A stretch of DNA of 64,000 nt, taken from the NCBI GenBank assembly GCA_001596155.1, contig CP014771.1, positions 2,294,001-2,358,000 on the forward strand. Reading direction: 5' to 3'. Within the stretch, counting starts at the first letter, position 1; each line of letters opens with the position of its first letter. This DNA is from Hymenobacter psoromatis (lineage in GTDB: Bacteria; Bacteroidota; Bacteroidia; Cytophagales; Hymenobacteraceae). This document shows positions 1-9,053 of the stretch, piece by piece. The notes beneath the pieces are model-generated. The model ran no database searches and was not told where the DNA came from. It saw only the letters and a program-made list of their open reading frames with translations. The position numbers and the translations under genes are program-made.

Positions 1-569
1 ATCAGGTGATGAAAGGCTTTCAGGAATTGCTGATAGGCTTCGACCGCATCCGGCAGGAGGTGGACATGAAGCTTGTCATTGTGGGGCGGCTTTCGCCCGC
101 CGACGTGGTGGCCGTGGCCCGGCACCACGGCCTGCGCCACGTCGGCCCCGAGCATGTGGAGTGCCGCCCGTTTCAGGACGGGGCGGGGCTGGCCGTGCTC
201 TACCGCGAGTCGTTTTGCCTGCTCCACCCGTCGTACATCGACAATAGCCCCAACAGCGTATGCGAGGCCCAGCTGATGGGCCTGCCCGTGGTGGCGTCCG
301 ACGTGGGGGGCGTAGCTTCGCTCATCACCGACGGCGAAACCGGCTTGCTTTGCACCCTCGACCCCGCTACCCTGGCCCGCCAGACGCTGCGGCTCTTTGC
401 CGACCCCGCCCTGCACGCCCGCATCGCCGCCCAGGGCCGCGCCCTCGCCTTGGTGCGCCACGACCCCACTACCATTGTGCAGCGCACCCTCGACGCCTAC
501 CGTGCTGTGAGCGCCCCCAATGAGCTTACCCGCCGCGCCGGGGGGCTGGTTGCAGCAACCGGCGCGTAG
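1..569 (+). CDS. Glycosyltransferase family 4, C-terminal part (5' end outside window)
   Basis: The frame is open from base 3 and stops at TAG 567-569, so about 189 C-terminal residues are present. This is the donor-binding half of a GT-B enzyme. KLVIVGRL opens the second Rossmann domain, and NSVCEAQLMGLPVVASDVGG is the typical Glu/Gly-rich sugar-nucleotide site, followed by DGETGLL. Family knowledge: these enzymes move a sugar from a nucleotide donor to a growing glycan on the cytoplasmic side of the membrane. The gene lies 37 bp before another glycosyltransferase in the same direction, so it probably belongs to the exopolysaccharide operon. Donor and acceptor cannot be read from the sequence. 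The GTG/ATG at 6-11 is internal to the protein and is not a start. Confidence 0.85.
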   Translation, partial: QVMKGFQELLIGFDRIRQEVDMKLVIVGRLSPADVVAVARHHGLRHVGPEHVECRPFQDGAGLAVLYRESFCLLHPSYIDNSPNSVCEAQLMGLPVVASDVGGVASLITDGETGLLCTLDPATLARQTLRLFADPALHARIAAQGRALALVRHDPTTIVQRTLDAYRAVSAPNELTRRAGGLVAATGA

Positions 570-606
570 CTGCTCGTTATACTTTGTTTTAAGCCGTGCT
601 ACTCCC

Positions 607-1632
607 ATGACCGATGCTACTGCTTCCGTGCCCGCACCGCCTTTGGCCACGCCGGTACTATTGCTGATTTTCAGTCGGCCCGACACTACCCGGCAGGTAT
701 TCGAAACCATCCGGCAAGCGCGCCCTACCCGGCTCTACGTGGCCGCCGATGGGCCCCGCCCCGGCCACCCCACCGATGCCGTGCGTTGCGCCGAAACCCG
801 CGCCGTGGTGCAAGCTGTGGACTGGCCCTGCGAGGTATTCACGCTGTTTCAGGAAGAAAACCTGAACTGCGGCCTGGCCCCGATCACGGCCATGAACTGG
901 TTTTTCGCGCATGAGCCAGAGGGCATCATTCTGGAGGACGACTGCGTGCCGGCTCCAAGCTTCTTTCCGTTTTGCGCCGAGCTGCTGGCCCGCTACCGCG
1001 ACGATGCGCGGGTGATGCACATCGGTGGCAACAACTTCGGCTCCGAAGCCCAGGAGCCCCTGGGCCCCGCCGCGTCATCATACCATTTCTCGACGCAGCG
1101 CAACAGCTGGGGCTGGGCCACGTGGCGCCGTGCCTGGCAGCTTTATGACTACCACCTCACTGATTTTGAGGGGGTAGCAAAGTCGGGCGAGCTCAACGAC
1201 AGCTTTACGGGGCCGCTCGAAAAGCGCTACCGGCTGGGTAAGATGGCCGGCGTACTGGCCCTACCCCAGCCGCCCGACGTGTGGGACTACCAGTGGGAGT
1301 ACACCATTGCCCGCCACCACGGCCTCTACATTGTGCCAGCCGTGAACCTGGTGGGTAACATTGGCTTCGGCAACGACTCGACGCACACCCACGACGGCGG
1401 CGACGCGATGGGGACCCTGCCCGCCCGCAACCTCCCGTTTCCGCTGCGCCACCCCGCCCAGGTGGCCCAGGACCGCCGCCGCGACAACCGTCGCTTCAAC
1501 GAATTTTTTCTGAGCCGATTATCAGCCGTGGTGCGGCGCGTGTTTGCGGGCCAAAAGCCGGTGGCCGCCGGCCTGCAAAGCCCCAAGCAGGCCCCCAAGC
1601 CACCCAATCCCCAACCCGCCAACGCCCGCTAG
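607..1632 (+). CDS. GT-A type glycosyltransferase (nucleotide-diphospho-sugar transferase)
   Basis: A protein of 341 residues. The ATG at 607 is chosen because an earlier in-frame ATG at 520 would overlap the preceding gene and add a tail unlike the family. The N-terminus VLLLIFSRPDTTRQVFETIR is the beta-alpha-beta opening of a GT-A fold. GIILEDDCVP carries the acidic metal/donor site, and NSWGWATWRRAW is the Trp-rich signature of HlpA-like putative sugar transferases. The last 30 or so residues are rich in Pro, Ala and Lys and are probably disordered. The next gene starts 2 bp after the stop, which indicates an operon. The transferred sugar is unknown. Confidence 0.8.
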   Translation: MTDATASVPAPPLATPVLLLIFSRPDTTRQVFETIRQARPTRLYVAADGPRPGHPTDAVRCAETRAVVQAVDWPCEVFTLFQEENLNCGLAPITAMNWFFAHEPEGIILEDDCVPAPSFFPFCAELLARYRDDARVMHIGGNNFGSEAQEPLGPAASSYHFSTQRNSWGWATWRRAWQLYDYHLTDFEGVAKSGELNDSFTGPLEKRYRLGKMAGVLALPQPPDVWDYQWEYTIARHHGLYIVPAVNLVGNIGFGNDSTHTHDGGDAMGTLPARNLPFPLRHPAQVAQDRRRDNRRFNEFFLSRLSAVVRRVFAGQKPVAAGLQSPKQAPKPPNPQPANAR

Positions 1633-1634
1633 CC

Positions 1635-2933
1635 ATGAAGATTCTGCTTTCGGCCTACGCCTGCGACCCCCGCCGCGGCAGCGAGGAGGGCTCGGGCTTC
1701 AGCTGGCTCTGGCAAGCCGCGGCCCTGGGCCACGAGGTGTGGTGCCTCACTACCCCGCGCGGCCAGGCCAACCTGGACGCACTGCTGGCCGAGCGCGCCG
1801 CCGACCCGGTGGTGGCCCGCATCCACCCCGTCTATATCACCGTGCCGCAGGCCGTGGAGTACGCCTACCGCTGGCAGCCCGGCGTGTACCTGCACTACTT
1901 GGTGTGGCAGTATAGGGCCTGGCGCGTGGCCCAGGCCCTCGACGCCCAGGTAGATTTTGGGGCTGTGCACCACGTCACCTACAACAGCTTGCAGATGGCC
2001 TCGTGGCTGTGGCGCCTGAAAAAACCGCTGCTGCTAGGCCCCCTGGGCGGGGGCATGACGGCCCCCACCGCGCTACGCCGCTACCTGCCCGACTGGTTCA
2101 AAACCGAAACGGTGCGCAACGTCATCAGCCGCCTGCTCGTCGCCTTCGACCCCAACGTGCGGCAGTCGCTACGGCACGCGGCGTTGGTGCTGGCGGCCAA
2201 CAGCGACACCGCTGACCTGGCCCGCCAGCTGGGGGCTGCCAGAGTGGAGCTGGCCATGAGCGCCGCGCTGCCGGCCAGCTACTTCCCCGCTGCCTACGCG
2301 CCCCGACCGCCGCTGGCTGGCCGGCCGCTGCGCATCCTGTGGCTGGCCCGGCTGTTTCCACGCAAGGGACTGGCCTTGGTGCTCGATGCGCTGGGCAAGG
2401 TTGACGCGCGGGTGAATTTCCACCTCGACGTGATGGGCGACGGGCCCGTGGGGCCCCTGGTGCCCGGCTGGATTGCCGCCGCCGGCTTACAAAACCGCGT
2501 GACCTGGCACGGCAGCGTACCCTACGAAGCCACCCGCGCCGCCTACCTCAGCCACGACGTATTTATGCTGTGCAGCCTGCGCGATACCTACGCCAACCAG
2601 TACCTCGAAGCTATGGCTTTGGGCTTGCCCATCCTGACGCTCGACCACCACGGTGCCGCCGATTTCATCCCTGCCGCGGCTGGCCTCAAGGTATCGGTGC
2701 AATCGGCCGACGCCACCGTGGCCGCCCTGGCGCGGGCCGTGGAGCACCTCTACGACCACCCAGCCGAATTGGAGCAGATGGGCCGGGCCGGGTTTGCCTA
2801 TGCTGCTCAATTCGCCCTGCCCGCCTTGGTGGCCGACTTATACCAGCGCGCGGCGGCGGCGGCCCCGGCACTAGCGGGGCTGGCCTCCCAATCTGCCAGT
2901 GCTGGGGCCCGAAAACCAGTCGCTGCTGACTGA
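1635..2933 (+). CDS. Glycosyltransferase family 4 (GT-B)
   Basis: A complete GT-B protein of 432 residues. The N-terminal acceptor domain begins MKILLSAYACDP and has GSEEGSGFSW. The C-terminal donor domain holds LRILWLARLFPRKGL, the HGSVPYE turn, and NQYLEAMALGLPIL with the donor-binding Glu. Family knowledge: a retaining transferase using a nucleotide-sugar donor. It is packed 2 bp behind the preceding transferase and 39 bp before the next one, so co-transcription and a role in the same glycan repeat unit are likely. The last 30 residues are Ala-rich and of low complexity. Linkage and sugar cannot be predicted. Confidence 0.85.
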   Translation: MKILLSAYACDPRRGSEEGSGFSWLWQAAALGHEVWCLTTPRGQANLDALLAERAADPVVARIHPVYITVPQAVEYAYRWQPGVYLHYLVWQYRAWRVAQALDAQVDFGAVHHVTYNSLQMASWLWRLKKPLLLGPLGGGMTAPTALRRYLPDWFKTETVRNVISRLLVAFDPNVRQSLRHAALVLAANSDTADLARQLGAARVELAMSAALPASYFPAAYAPRPPLAGRPLRILWLARLFPRKGLALVLDALGKVDARVNFHLDVMGDGPVGPLVPGWIAAAGLQNRVTWHGSVPYEATRAAYLSHDVFMLCSLRDTYANQYLEAMALGLPILTLDHHGAADFIPAAAGLKVSVQSADATVAALARAVEHLYDHPAELEQMGRAGFAYAAQFALPALVADLYQRAAAAAPALAGLASQSASAGARKPVAAD

Positions 2934-2972
2934 AACCACTTTTTCGCGGGCCTCACCACCGAATGTACTCTT

Positions 2973-3812
2973 ATGCTTTACATTGTTATCCCTGTTTTTA
3001 ACCGTTGGCGCTACACCCGCGAGTGCTTGGTAGCCTTGCGAAAGCAAACCAGCCAAGCGTTCCGCACAGTGGTAGTTGACGACGGCTCGACCGACGAGAC
3101 GGCCGCTGCCCTGGCCCAGGAGTTTCCCGAAGTGGAAGTGGTGACCGGCGACGGCAACCTGTTTTGGACGGCCGGCGTGAACGCGGGCATCCGCCGGGCT
3201 CTGGCGCTGGGCGCTACCCGCGTGATAACCATGAACAACGACGTGGTGGCCGCTCCCGATTTTGTGGCTCAGATGCTGGTCGCCGCCGATGCCTACCCTA
3301 CCGCCGTGCTGGGGGCCTTGGAGTTTGACGCCGCCACCGGCGTGGCCATCTACGGCGGCGAACGGCTGGATTTCCGCACCAACACCCGCCACGACTTATT
3401 GGAGGAAATCCCCGCCGGCCAGCGCACCGGCCTGCACCCGGTAACCTACCTGCCTGGACGCGGACTGCTCATTCCGAAGGCCGTGATTGATAAAATCGGG
3501 CTCTTCGACGAGCGGCGCCTGCCCCACTACCTCGCCGATTTCGATTACACCAGCGTGGCCCGCCGCGCCGGCTTCCCGGTGTTCTGCAATTACGCCGCCC
3601 AACTCAGCACCTACCCCGAGGAAAGCGGCCAAACGCTGACGCGCAAGCACCGCAGCGTGAAAAGCTACTACCAGCATTTATTTGGCATCCGGGGCGGGGG
3701 CAATCTGGTGAATTTCACGCATTTTGCTTTAAAAAACTGCCCCAAGCCTTACCTGCCTTACTTCTTGCTGAACGGCTACGCGCGCCGCTTGGTGGGCTAC
3801 TTCCTGCACTAA
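2973..3812 (+). CDS. Glycosyltransferase family 2
   Basis: A protein of 279 residues with a clear GT-A family 2 layout. LYIVIPVFNRW is at the N-terminus, VVVDDGSTDET is the nucleotide-binding site, and TMNNDVVAAPDF carries the metal-binding Asp. LPGRGLLIPKAVIDKIGLFD leads to the acceptor region and catalytic base in LADFDY. This resembles rhamnosyltransferase-type GT2 enzymes, which is resemblance only. The stop codon (3810-3812) is followed immediately by the ATG of the beta-helix gene, so the two are probably translationally coupled. It is likely cytoplasmic and acts on the lipid-linked glycan. Confidence 0.85.
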   Translation: MLYIVIPVFNRWRYTRECLVALRKQTSQAFRTVVVDDGSTDETAAALAQEFPEVEVVTGDGNLFWTAGVNAGIRRALALGATRVITMNNDVVAAPDFVAQMLVAADAYPTAVLGALEFDAATGVAIYGGERLDFRTNTRHDLLEEIPAGQRTGLHPVTYLPGRGLLIPKAVIDKIGLFDERRLPHYLADFDYTSVARRAGFPVFCNYAAQLSTYPEESGQTLTRKHRSVKSYYQHLFGIRGGGNLVNFTHFALKNCPKPYLPYFLLNGYARRLVGYFLH

Positions 3813-5003
3813 ATGACGACAAGCACCCTGCACTCCCCGTTTTACTGGCTTTGGCTGGCCCTATCCTGGGGCCCTGGCCTTGGGGCTTGCACCAGCCACC
3901 ATATCACCGGCGAGGCTACGTTGGTCATAACCAAGGGCGGGACGTACACGGGCGCTTACCGCAGCGAGGCCTCGGGCACGGCGTGCGTGCGGGTGAATAC
4001 GAGCGAGGCGGTGGTGCTCGAGGGCTGCGTGCTCACGGGTCCCGGCAACCTGATTGAAGCCGGCGAAGGGGCCGACCTGACCGTGCGCAACTGCCGCGGC
4101 CAGGGCCTGGCCCCCACCGTGGACGGCCAGGCCCCCGGCCACTTCCTCGACGTGTACCGGCCGCAGCATCTGGTGGTGGAACACAACTACCTGGCCCAAA
4201 CCGGTGGCCTCGTCATCAACCGCTGGAGCGGCCAGCCGGGCCAGGCCCTGATGGTGCGCTACAACCAGGCGCGCAACCTGGACGGCCGCTGGCGCAACGG
4301 CGGCAGCACCCACTGCAGCTTCTTGATTTTGAACACGGTGCAGCACGTAGCCGGGGTGGAAATCGCCTACAACGAGGTCCTTAACACCCCTGACCAGAGC
4401 CTGGTCGAGGACAACATCAACCTCTTCAATTCGTCGGGCACGCCCGCCAGCCCGTTGCACGTGCACGACAACTTCGTGCGCGGCGCCTATCCATTTCCGG
4501 CTACGGCCGACCACTTCACGGGCAGCGGCATGACTACCGACGGCGACGCCAAAACGGTCGCCGGCGCGGCCAGCTACATCGAGGCCGACCACAACCAGTT
4601 TGTGAGCACCGGCAACGCGGCCATGAACATCGCCGCCGGCCACGATGTGTACTACCACGACAACCGCATCGTGACGGCCGGCCAATTACCCGACGGCCGG
4701 CGGTTCAGGGCGGGGTTTGTGGGCATGGGCGTGTTCAACTTTTACAAGCAACCTGATGGCGTATTTGGTAACAACCGGGTGGCGAACAATACGGTGGGCT
4801 TCGTGCGCTGGGGCGGCCACGACCCCTACCCCGACCGCCAGGACGAGGCCCCCGACGCCTGCGCCCCCTGCGCCGGCACCGTGCATCTGCCCAACCCCGT
4901 GACGCTCGCCACCGAAGACAACGAATGGCTGCTCTGGCAACAAAAACTTAAAAAAGCCGGCGTAGCCGTGGGCACCGTACCCGTCCGGGGTCCCAAAAAG
5001 TAG
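3813..5003 (+). CDS. Parallel beta-helix protein, putative lipoprotein; short paralogue of the gene at 9054
   Basis: A protein of 396 residues that starts directly on the stop of the GT2 gene. The N-terminus has a hydrophobic stretch ending in LGACTS, a plausible lipobox with Cys at about residue 26, although the n-region lacks Lys/Arg. The body consists of Asn/Gly-rich turns such as VVEHNYL, VRYNQARNL and EIAYNEVLN, typical of right-handed beta-helix proteins (polysaccharide lyase, epimerase or depolymerase folds). Bases about 3922-4950 are almost identical to 9195-10222. Unlike that gene it has no binding modules and no sorting domain. Inference: a cell-bound enzyme or binding protein acting on the polysaccharide made here. 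Catalytic residues cannot be assigned. Confidence 0.75.
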   Translation: MTTSTLHSPFYWLWLALSWGPGLGACTSHHITGEATLVITKGGTYTGAYRSEASGTACVRVNTSEAVVLEGCVLTGPGNLIEAGEGADLTVRNCRGQGLAPTVDGQAPGHFLDVYRPQHLVVEHNYLAQTGGLVINRWSGQPGQALMVRYNQARNLDGRWRNGGSTHCSFLILNTVQHVAGVEIAYNEVLNTPDQSLVEDNINLFNSSGTPASPLHVHDNFVRGAYPFPATADHFTGSGMTTDGDAKTVAGAASYIEADHNQFVSTGNAAMNIAAGHDVYYHDNRIVTAGQLPDGRRFRAGFVGMGVFNFYKQPDGVFGNNRVANNTVGFVRWGGHDPYPDRQDEAPDACAPCAGTVHLPNPVTLATEDNEWLLWQQKLKKAGVAVGTVPVRGPKK

Positions 5004-5004
5004 G

Positions 5005-6672
5005 CTAGGCTTTCGCTTTCAAATAGTCGGCCAGCCGCAGAGCGTGCGCTACCAGCGTGAGCGTGGGGTTGGCGTGGCCCCCGGTGGGGAAAATGGACGA
5101 GCCGGCCACGTACAGGTTGCGCACGCCGTGCACTTGGGCATTGCGGTCCACCACGCCAGTAGCCGGGTCGTCCGACATGCGAGTGGTGCCGATGTGGTGC
5201 GAGGCTGAATTATAGGCCACCACACGCTTGCGTAGGTAGCGGCGCAGGCCGTCCTCGTCGTAGTCGATATCGCCTAGGTTTTGGGCCCGGAACCGTTCAA
5301 CGAACAGCGTGTGGGCCCGCACAACGGATTCAAAGTCAACATCCAGGAACGCCAGTTTCACTTCGGCCCGTGGCATGCCGAATGCGTCTTTCTCAGTGGC
5401 CGACAGGCTAATGCGGCTTGCGCGGTTGGGGGCCTGCTCGGCCTGGAAGTACAGACCCCAGTAGGTACTTTGCTTCGAGGGCATCAAAAACGGCAGCCGG
5501 CGCTTGGCCATGCGCTTCAGACTCAGCCGCACGAGGTTAGGAATTTCGCTCAGGCCGTTTTTGATGATGTTGCCTGCGTGCTGGCGCAGAGCGGGCAGTT
5601 GCTGCCGAGCTTGGTGCACGGCCTTGCTCACCGACCGCTGGCTGAGCACTGACAGCACCGACTTAACCACGAACCGCGAGGAAAACAGTACGTCGCGGTG
5701 CCCGTTGTCGGTGTTCGCGTGGTAGAGAAAGAAGATGGTGTTCAGCAAGTGGTTGGCGGCCTGCGCCGGCTCAGGAAACCACCAGCGCCGGCGGCAGTAC
5801 ACACCACCAGGGTCGCGCTCGAAGTCGGCCCGCAGCGCGGCCTTGTCGCGCAGCTTCACGTCGGCGTAGGTGCCGCTCAGATGCACCATGTAATACCGGC
5901 CCACGTTGTCGTGCTGGTTGCCCAGCCCGGTGGGAAACCGGTCGGAAGTAGAAGCCAGCAGCAGCCGGGCGTTTTCGATGCCGCCCGTGGCCAGCACAAA
6001 GTCGCGGGCCTGCACCACCAGCGGGGCCCCGTGCAGCGACACGTCGGCGTAGCCCACGGCATCGGCAGCGTCGGCGGCCGGGCGCAACGCCAGCACATGC
6101 GCGTCGAGCAGCACCTGGATATTAGCGCTGGCTTCCAGGGCCTCGCGGTAGGTTTTGCCAAAGTGCACCGGGGGGCTCCAGCGCTCCAGCGGGTACGATA
6201 CCAACGTTTCGGAGTCGAACCCAGATAAGATTTCGGGGCGGCTGCCCGGAAACGCTTGCTGCGCGTCGAACTCAAAATCGCCAATCTGGCATAGTTCGGC
6301 GGCCTTGTGGTAGTAGGGTAGCAGGTCGTCGTAGGTAAACGGCCAGCCGCTGCCAGGCACCCAGGACCGGTCTTTGAAGTCAAGTGGCTCGAACGGAATG
6401 CAGCGGCCGCCCCAAGCGGCCGAAGTACCGCCGAACTGGCGGCGGCGGTTTTCTTCCAGCGGCTCGTGCGAGCCGGCCGGCCACACGCTGCCCCGGTACA
6501 GGTCTTGGCTGGCGACGGTTTCGGTCCAGCCACCGCCAGCCAGCATAACCACTTTCAGCGGCGAGCCGTCGAGGCGCAACGCTAGCGAAATGGCAGCCGG
6601 GCCGCTGCCCACAATGCAAATATCGGCCGTCAGTGTTTGCCCGGCCGAAAAGATATTTTTGGAGACAATCAT
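5005..6672 (-). CDS. GMC-family FAD-dependent oxidoreductase
   Basis: A protein of 555 residues. The N-terminal FAD fold has CIVGSGPAAISLALRL. FGGTSAAWGGRCIPFEP and ATGGIENARLLLAS are family motifs. The C-terminal part has SASHHIGTTRM with the catalytic His pair, and PTGGHANPTLT with the Asn of the active site. Family knowledge: GMC enzymes oxidise alcohols or sugars with FAD. The gene overlaps the upstream aldo/keto reductase by 4 bp (ATGA at 6669-6672), a translational coupling signal, and ends 1 bp from the convergent beta-helix gene. Inference: the pair modifies a sugar or sugar nucleotide of the exopolysaccharide. No signal peptide is seen, so it is probably cytoplasmic. Confidence 0.88.
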   Translation of the reverse strand: MIVSKNIFSAGQTLTADICIVGSGPAAISLALRLDGSPLKVVMLAGGGWTETVASQDLYRGSVWPAGSHEPLEENRRRQFGGTSAAWGGRCIPFEPLDFKDRSWVPGSGWPFTYDDLLPYYHKAAELCQIGDFEFDAQQAFPGSRPEILSGFDSETLVSYPLERWSPPVHFGKTYREALEASANIQVLLDAHVLALRPAADAADAVGYADVSLHGAPLVVQARDFVLATGGIENARLLLASTSDRFPTGLGNQHDNVGRYYMVHLSGTYADVKLRDKAALRADFERDPGGVYCRRRWWFPEPAQAANHLLNTIFFLYHANTDNGHRDVLFSSRFVVKSVLSVLSQRSVSKAVHQARQQLPALRQHAGNIIKNGLSEIPNLVRLSLKRMAKRRLPFLMPSKQSTYWGLYFQAEQAPNRASRISLSATEKDAFGMPRAEVKLAFLDVDFESVVRAHTLFVERFRAQNLGDIDYDEDGLRRYLRKRVVAYNSASHHIGTTRMSDDPATGVVDRNAQVHGVRNLYVAGSSIFPTGGHANPTLTLVAHALRLADYLKAKA

Positions 6673-7550
6673 GCGAGCAATTGGTTGAGAGCCGGCAGGC
6701 CCTGCGCCACGGCATCGACGTAGCGCAGGGCCCCAATGTTGTGCGCCAGGTGCGCCGGGTTGCCCGTGCCGAACAGTACGGTGTCGGCTTGGCGTCCGGC
6801 CAGCACGGCGGCAATCAGCAGTTGTGGGAGCGACACATCAGCTAGTCCCGGCAGCCGGTGAATAGCGGCCGCGTGCTGTGCAAACGCGGGTTGCAGGTGC
6901 GGGTAGGGCTGAAGCACTTGGTTGGCAATCAGGGGAATGCCGTGGGTATGGCACAGCGCAGCAATTGGACTGGCGGAGCCCCAGGCCACGGGCGTTTGTA
7001 CCAACTGCACCTGGCCGCGGCGGATGCCTTCCTCAACTACCCGGTAGTCGTCGGTTGACACGCCCGTGTAGCGGGCCAAGCCCCGCTGCCGAATCTGGGC
7101 CAGGCCGTCCCAGGCATCGGTGCCAGCCAGGTCGTCCCAGCGGGGCTCATGCAGCAGCAGCGCGTCGGCGGTGGCCACGCCCAGGCGCTGATTACTTTTT
7201 TGCACGCTGCCCACCAGGTAGGCGGCCGAATAGTTGTTTTGGGCCCCCGCGCGCTGCATTATTTTTTTGGCCACCTGGTTCAGCGGCGACAGCCAGGCTG
7301 GGGCGTGCACGCGCGGCAGCCCGGCCTTGGTCACGACAAAAAACGGGTAGCCGGTTTTTTTGAGACTTCGACCAATCAGCCGTTCGGCGTCACCGGAACC
7401 GTAAAAATCAGATGTGTCGATTAAGTTAACGCCTTGCTCGGCACCTATTTTTAGCAATCCGGCAAACGCCGCCGGGTCCATGCGGCTGCCCAGCGACGCC
7501 GCCCGGCTGGTTCCGATGCCTACCCGCGACAATTGTTCTAATGAAATCAT
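6669..7550 (-). CDS. Aldo/keto reductase
   Basis: A protein of 293 residues from the ATG at 7550. An upstream ATG at 7580 would add MRCYTHWPFC, which does not fit the family. The TIM-barrel motifs are present: LIDTSDFYGSG with Asp and the catalytic Tyr, FFVVTKAG with the Lys, and DALLLHEP with the His, giving a complete D-Y-K-H tetrad. Family knowledge: NAD(P)H-dependent reduction of carbonyls. Its stop overlaps the start of the GMC oxidoreductase. Inference: the two redox enzymes act on one carbohydrate intermediate, for example an oxidation/reduction (epimerising) pair. The substrate is not known. Confidence 0.87.
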   Translation of the reverse strand: MISLEQLSRVGIGTSRAASLGSRMDPAAFAGLLKIGAEQGVNLIDTSDFYGSGDAERLIGRSLKKTGYPFFVVTKAGLPRVHAPAWLSPLNQVAKKIMQRAGAQNNYSAAYLVGSVQKSNQRLGVATADALLLHEPRWDDLAGTDAWDGLAQIRQRGLARYTGVSTDDYRVVEEGIRRGQVQLVQTPVAWGSASPIAALCHTHGIPLIANQVLQPYPHLQPAFAQHAAAIHRLPGLADVSLPQLLIAAVLAGRQADTVLFGTGNPAHLAHNIGALRYVDAVAQGLPALNQLLA

Positions 7551-7746
7551 GCAAAAGGGCCAATGCGTGTAGCACCGCAATTAGGGATGATTAAAGTGCT
7601 AAACGCATTCATAAATAAAATTAATTTTATAATTTAGACATTTGAGTGTTGTGTTCGGCTTGCTACCGGACGGGTGTGGAGGGGCTCGAGTTCGTTATGG
7701 GCCGAAGATAAGAAGCCGGCGAGACCGGTCTGCAGTGGCGCCAGCA

Positions 7747-8721
7747 CTATGCGCGTTGTGCGCGCCGCAGCCACTGCCGCAGGTGGAAATCGGTGCGGAA
7801 CAGCGCGCACTGCCGCGCCACATCTTCGTTGCCCCAGAGCAAGAATCGATTGATTTGCAGCAAATTGGTACCATGAAGAGCAAAGGGCAGATAGTTTTTG
7901 CCGGCGTGCACGGTGGTGCCCAGACGCAGCCCCGCTTGCGCGGCCGCGGCGACCACAGCCACCGATACGTTGCCGTTAGGGTAGGCAACCGCCGCGGGGG
8001 CTTCGCCGGTAAGGGCCTCCAGGGCGTGCTGGCACGCCGCCAACTCGTCGAACGCCTCTGACGGCGAGTAGTTGGTAAGCACCGCGTGGTGAGCCGTGTG
8101 GTTACCCAGTACCACTTCGGGGGCACGGGCGAAATCCTGCAATTCAGCCGGGGTGAAAGGCCGGTCGAGGTCGCCCACCGGCCGCAGGGCTCCAGGGCCG
8201 AAGTGGGCCAGCAAGTACGCATCTACCTCGTGGTGACGCAACTGCTTAAGGTGCGCATACTCGGCTTGCTGCGCCGCAGGTGGCAATGGCTGTCGCTGCC
8301 GCCCGCGGTACACCACGTCCCACCAAAAAGCCTGGCCCGACAGCACATGGTGCGAAGAAATGAAAAACGTGGCCGGCACCCCGTAGCGCTGCAAAATTGG
8401 CAAGGCCAAGTGATTGTTGTAATACCCGTCGTCGAAGGTAATGAGGGCATGCTTCCGAGCGGGATTGAGGCCGCTCAGCACCTCAGCCGGCGTCACAAAC
8501 GTGTAGCCGTGCGCCAAGAAGTTGGCCACGAATTGGTCGAAAATAAGGGTAGTAATGCGTTGCTGCGGGTCCACTTCGTTCCTGGCAATGGCAGCCGCGC
8601 TTTCGAACAGCACGTGGAACATAAACACCAGCAGGGCCGGCCGCTCGGGCACCACGGCCGAGTGGGCCAGGGCCAGTTGCTCGTCGAGGCGGCGAAAGGC
8701 GCGTTTCCAAATCGCAATCAT
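7747..8721 (-). CDS. Polysaccharide deacetylase (NodB homology, CE4)
   Basis: A protein of 324 residues. The NodB signature is intact: LITFDDGYYNN carries the catalytic and metal Asp, ATFFISS follows, and NHTAHH gives the H-x3-H zinc ligands. VAYPNGN is the later conserved strand. No clear signal peptide is visible, which suggests a cytoplasmic or membrane-peripheral enzyme, although the N-terminus is not highly diagnostic. Family knowledge: removal of N- or O-acetyl groups from glycans. It is transcribed in the same direction as the aldo/keto reductase but lies 196 bp upstream of it, so a shared transcript is possible and not certain. It probably trims the exopolysaccharide or its precursor. 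Confidence 0.87.
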   Translation of the reverse strand: MIAIWKRAFRRLDEQLALAHSAVVPERPALLVFMFHVLFESAAAIARNEVDPQQRITTLIFDQFVANFLAHGYTFVTPAEVLSGLNPARKHALITFDDGYYNNHLALPILQRYGVPATFFISSHHVLSGQAFWWDVVYRGRQRQPLPPAAQQAEYAHLKQLRHHEVDAYLLAHFGPGALRPVGDLDRPFTPAELQDFARAPEVVLGNHTAHHAVLTNYSPSEAFDELAACQHALEALTGEAPAAVAYPNGNVSVAVVAAAAQAGLRLGTTVHAGKNYLPFALHGTNLLQINRFLLWGNEDVARQCALFRTDFHLRQWLRRAQRA

Positions 8722-9053
8722 GCTGGGCGGCTGCGAAACAAGGCGTAACGAGAAGGTTCGGCAGCCAGCAGTAAAAGTAGGTTGGGCGCGGTGAAGTTGG
8801 GTTTGAACCCCTATCTGGACTCAGTCAGAACGAACGAAGTGCGCCTCTTGGAAAGCAAATATTAGCAACGCCATTATTTGAATTTTATCATCTTTTCTTT
8901 CATGGACCAAATTAGGGTGAATTATCATTTATTGTCTGTATATGCTCAAAATACAGGTGTTTACGAGTAATAAAAGTGTGTACCTTTGCCATTGGCTTTT
9001 TACGATTTATAACTTTTTTAATTAACCAAGACAATTACACTCCCACTGTTTTT
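8722..9053. other. Divergent intergenic region, AT-rich
   Basis: 332 bp between the leftward deacetylase and the rightward T9SS beta-helix gene. No convincing coding frame was found. The right half is much more AT-rich than the flanking genes and contains the -7 box described separately. It probably carries promoters for both directions. Confidence 0.6.
8958..8988 (+). promoter_or_regulatory. Putative Bacteroidota promoter of the T9SS beta-helix gene
   Basis: TACCTTTG at 8981-8988 matches the -7 consensus TAnnTTTG exactly. TTTAC at 8960-8964 lies about 18 bases upstream, in the place of the -33 element, but lacks the usual TTTG. The leader to the ATG at 9054 would be about 60 bases. Confidence 0.45.

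Noticed and set aside
8976..9053. Earlier start of the T9SS beta-helix protein
   Set aside because: It would begin inside the predicted promoter, and its added residues would spoil the clear signal peptide that follows the ATG at 9054.
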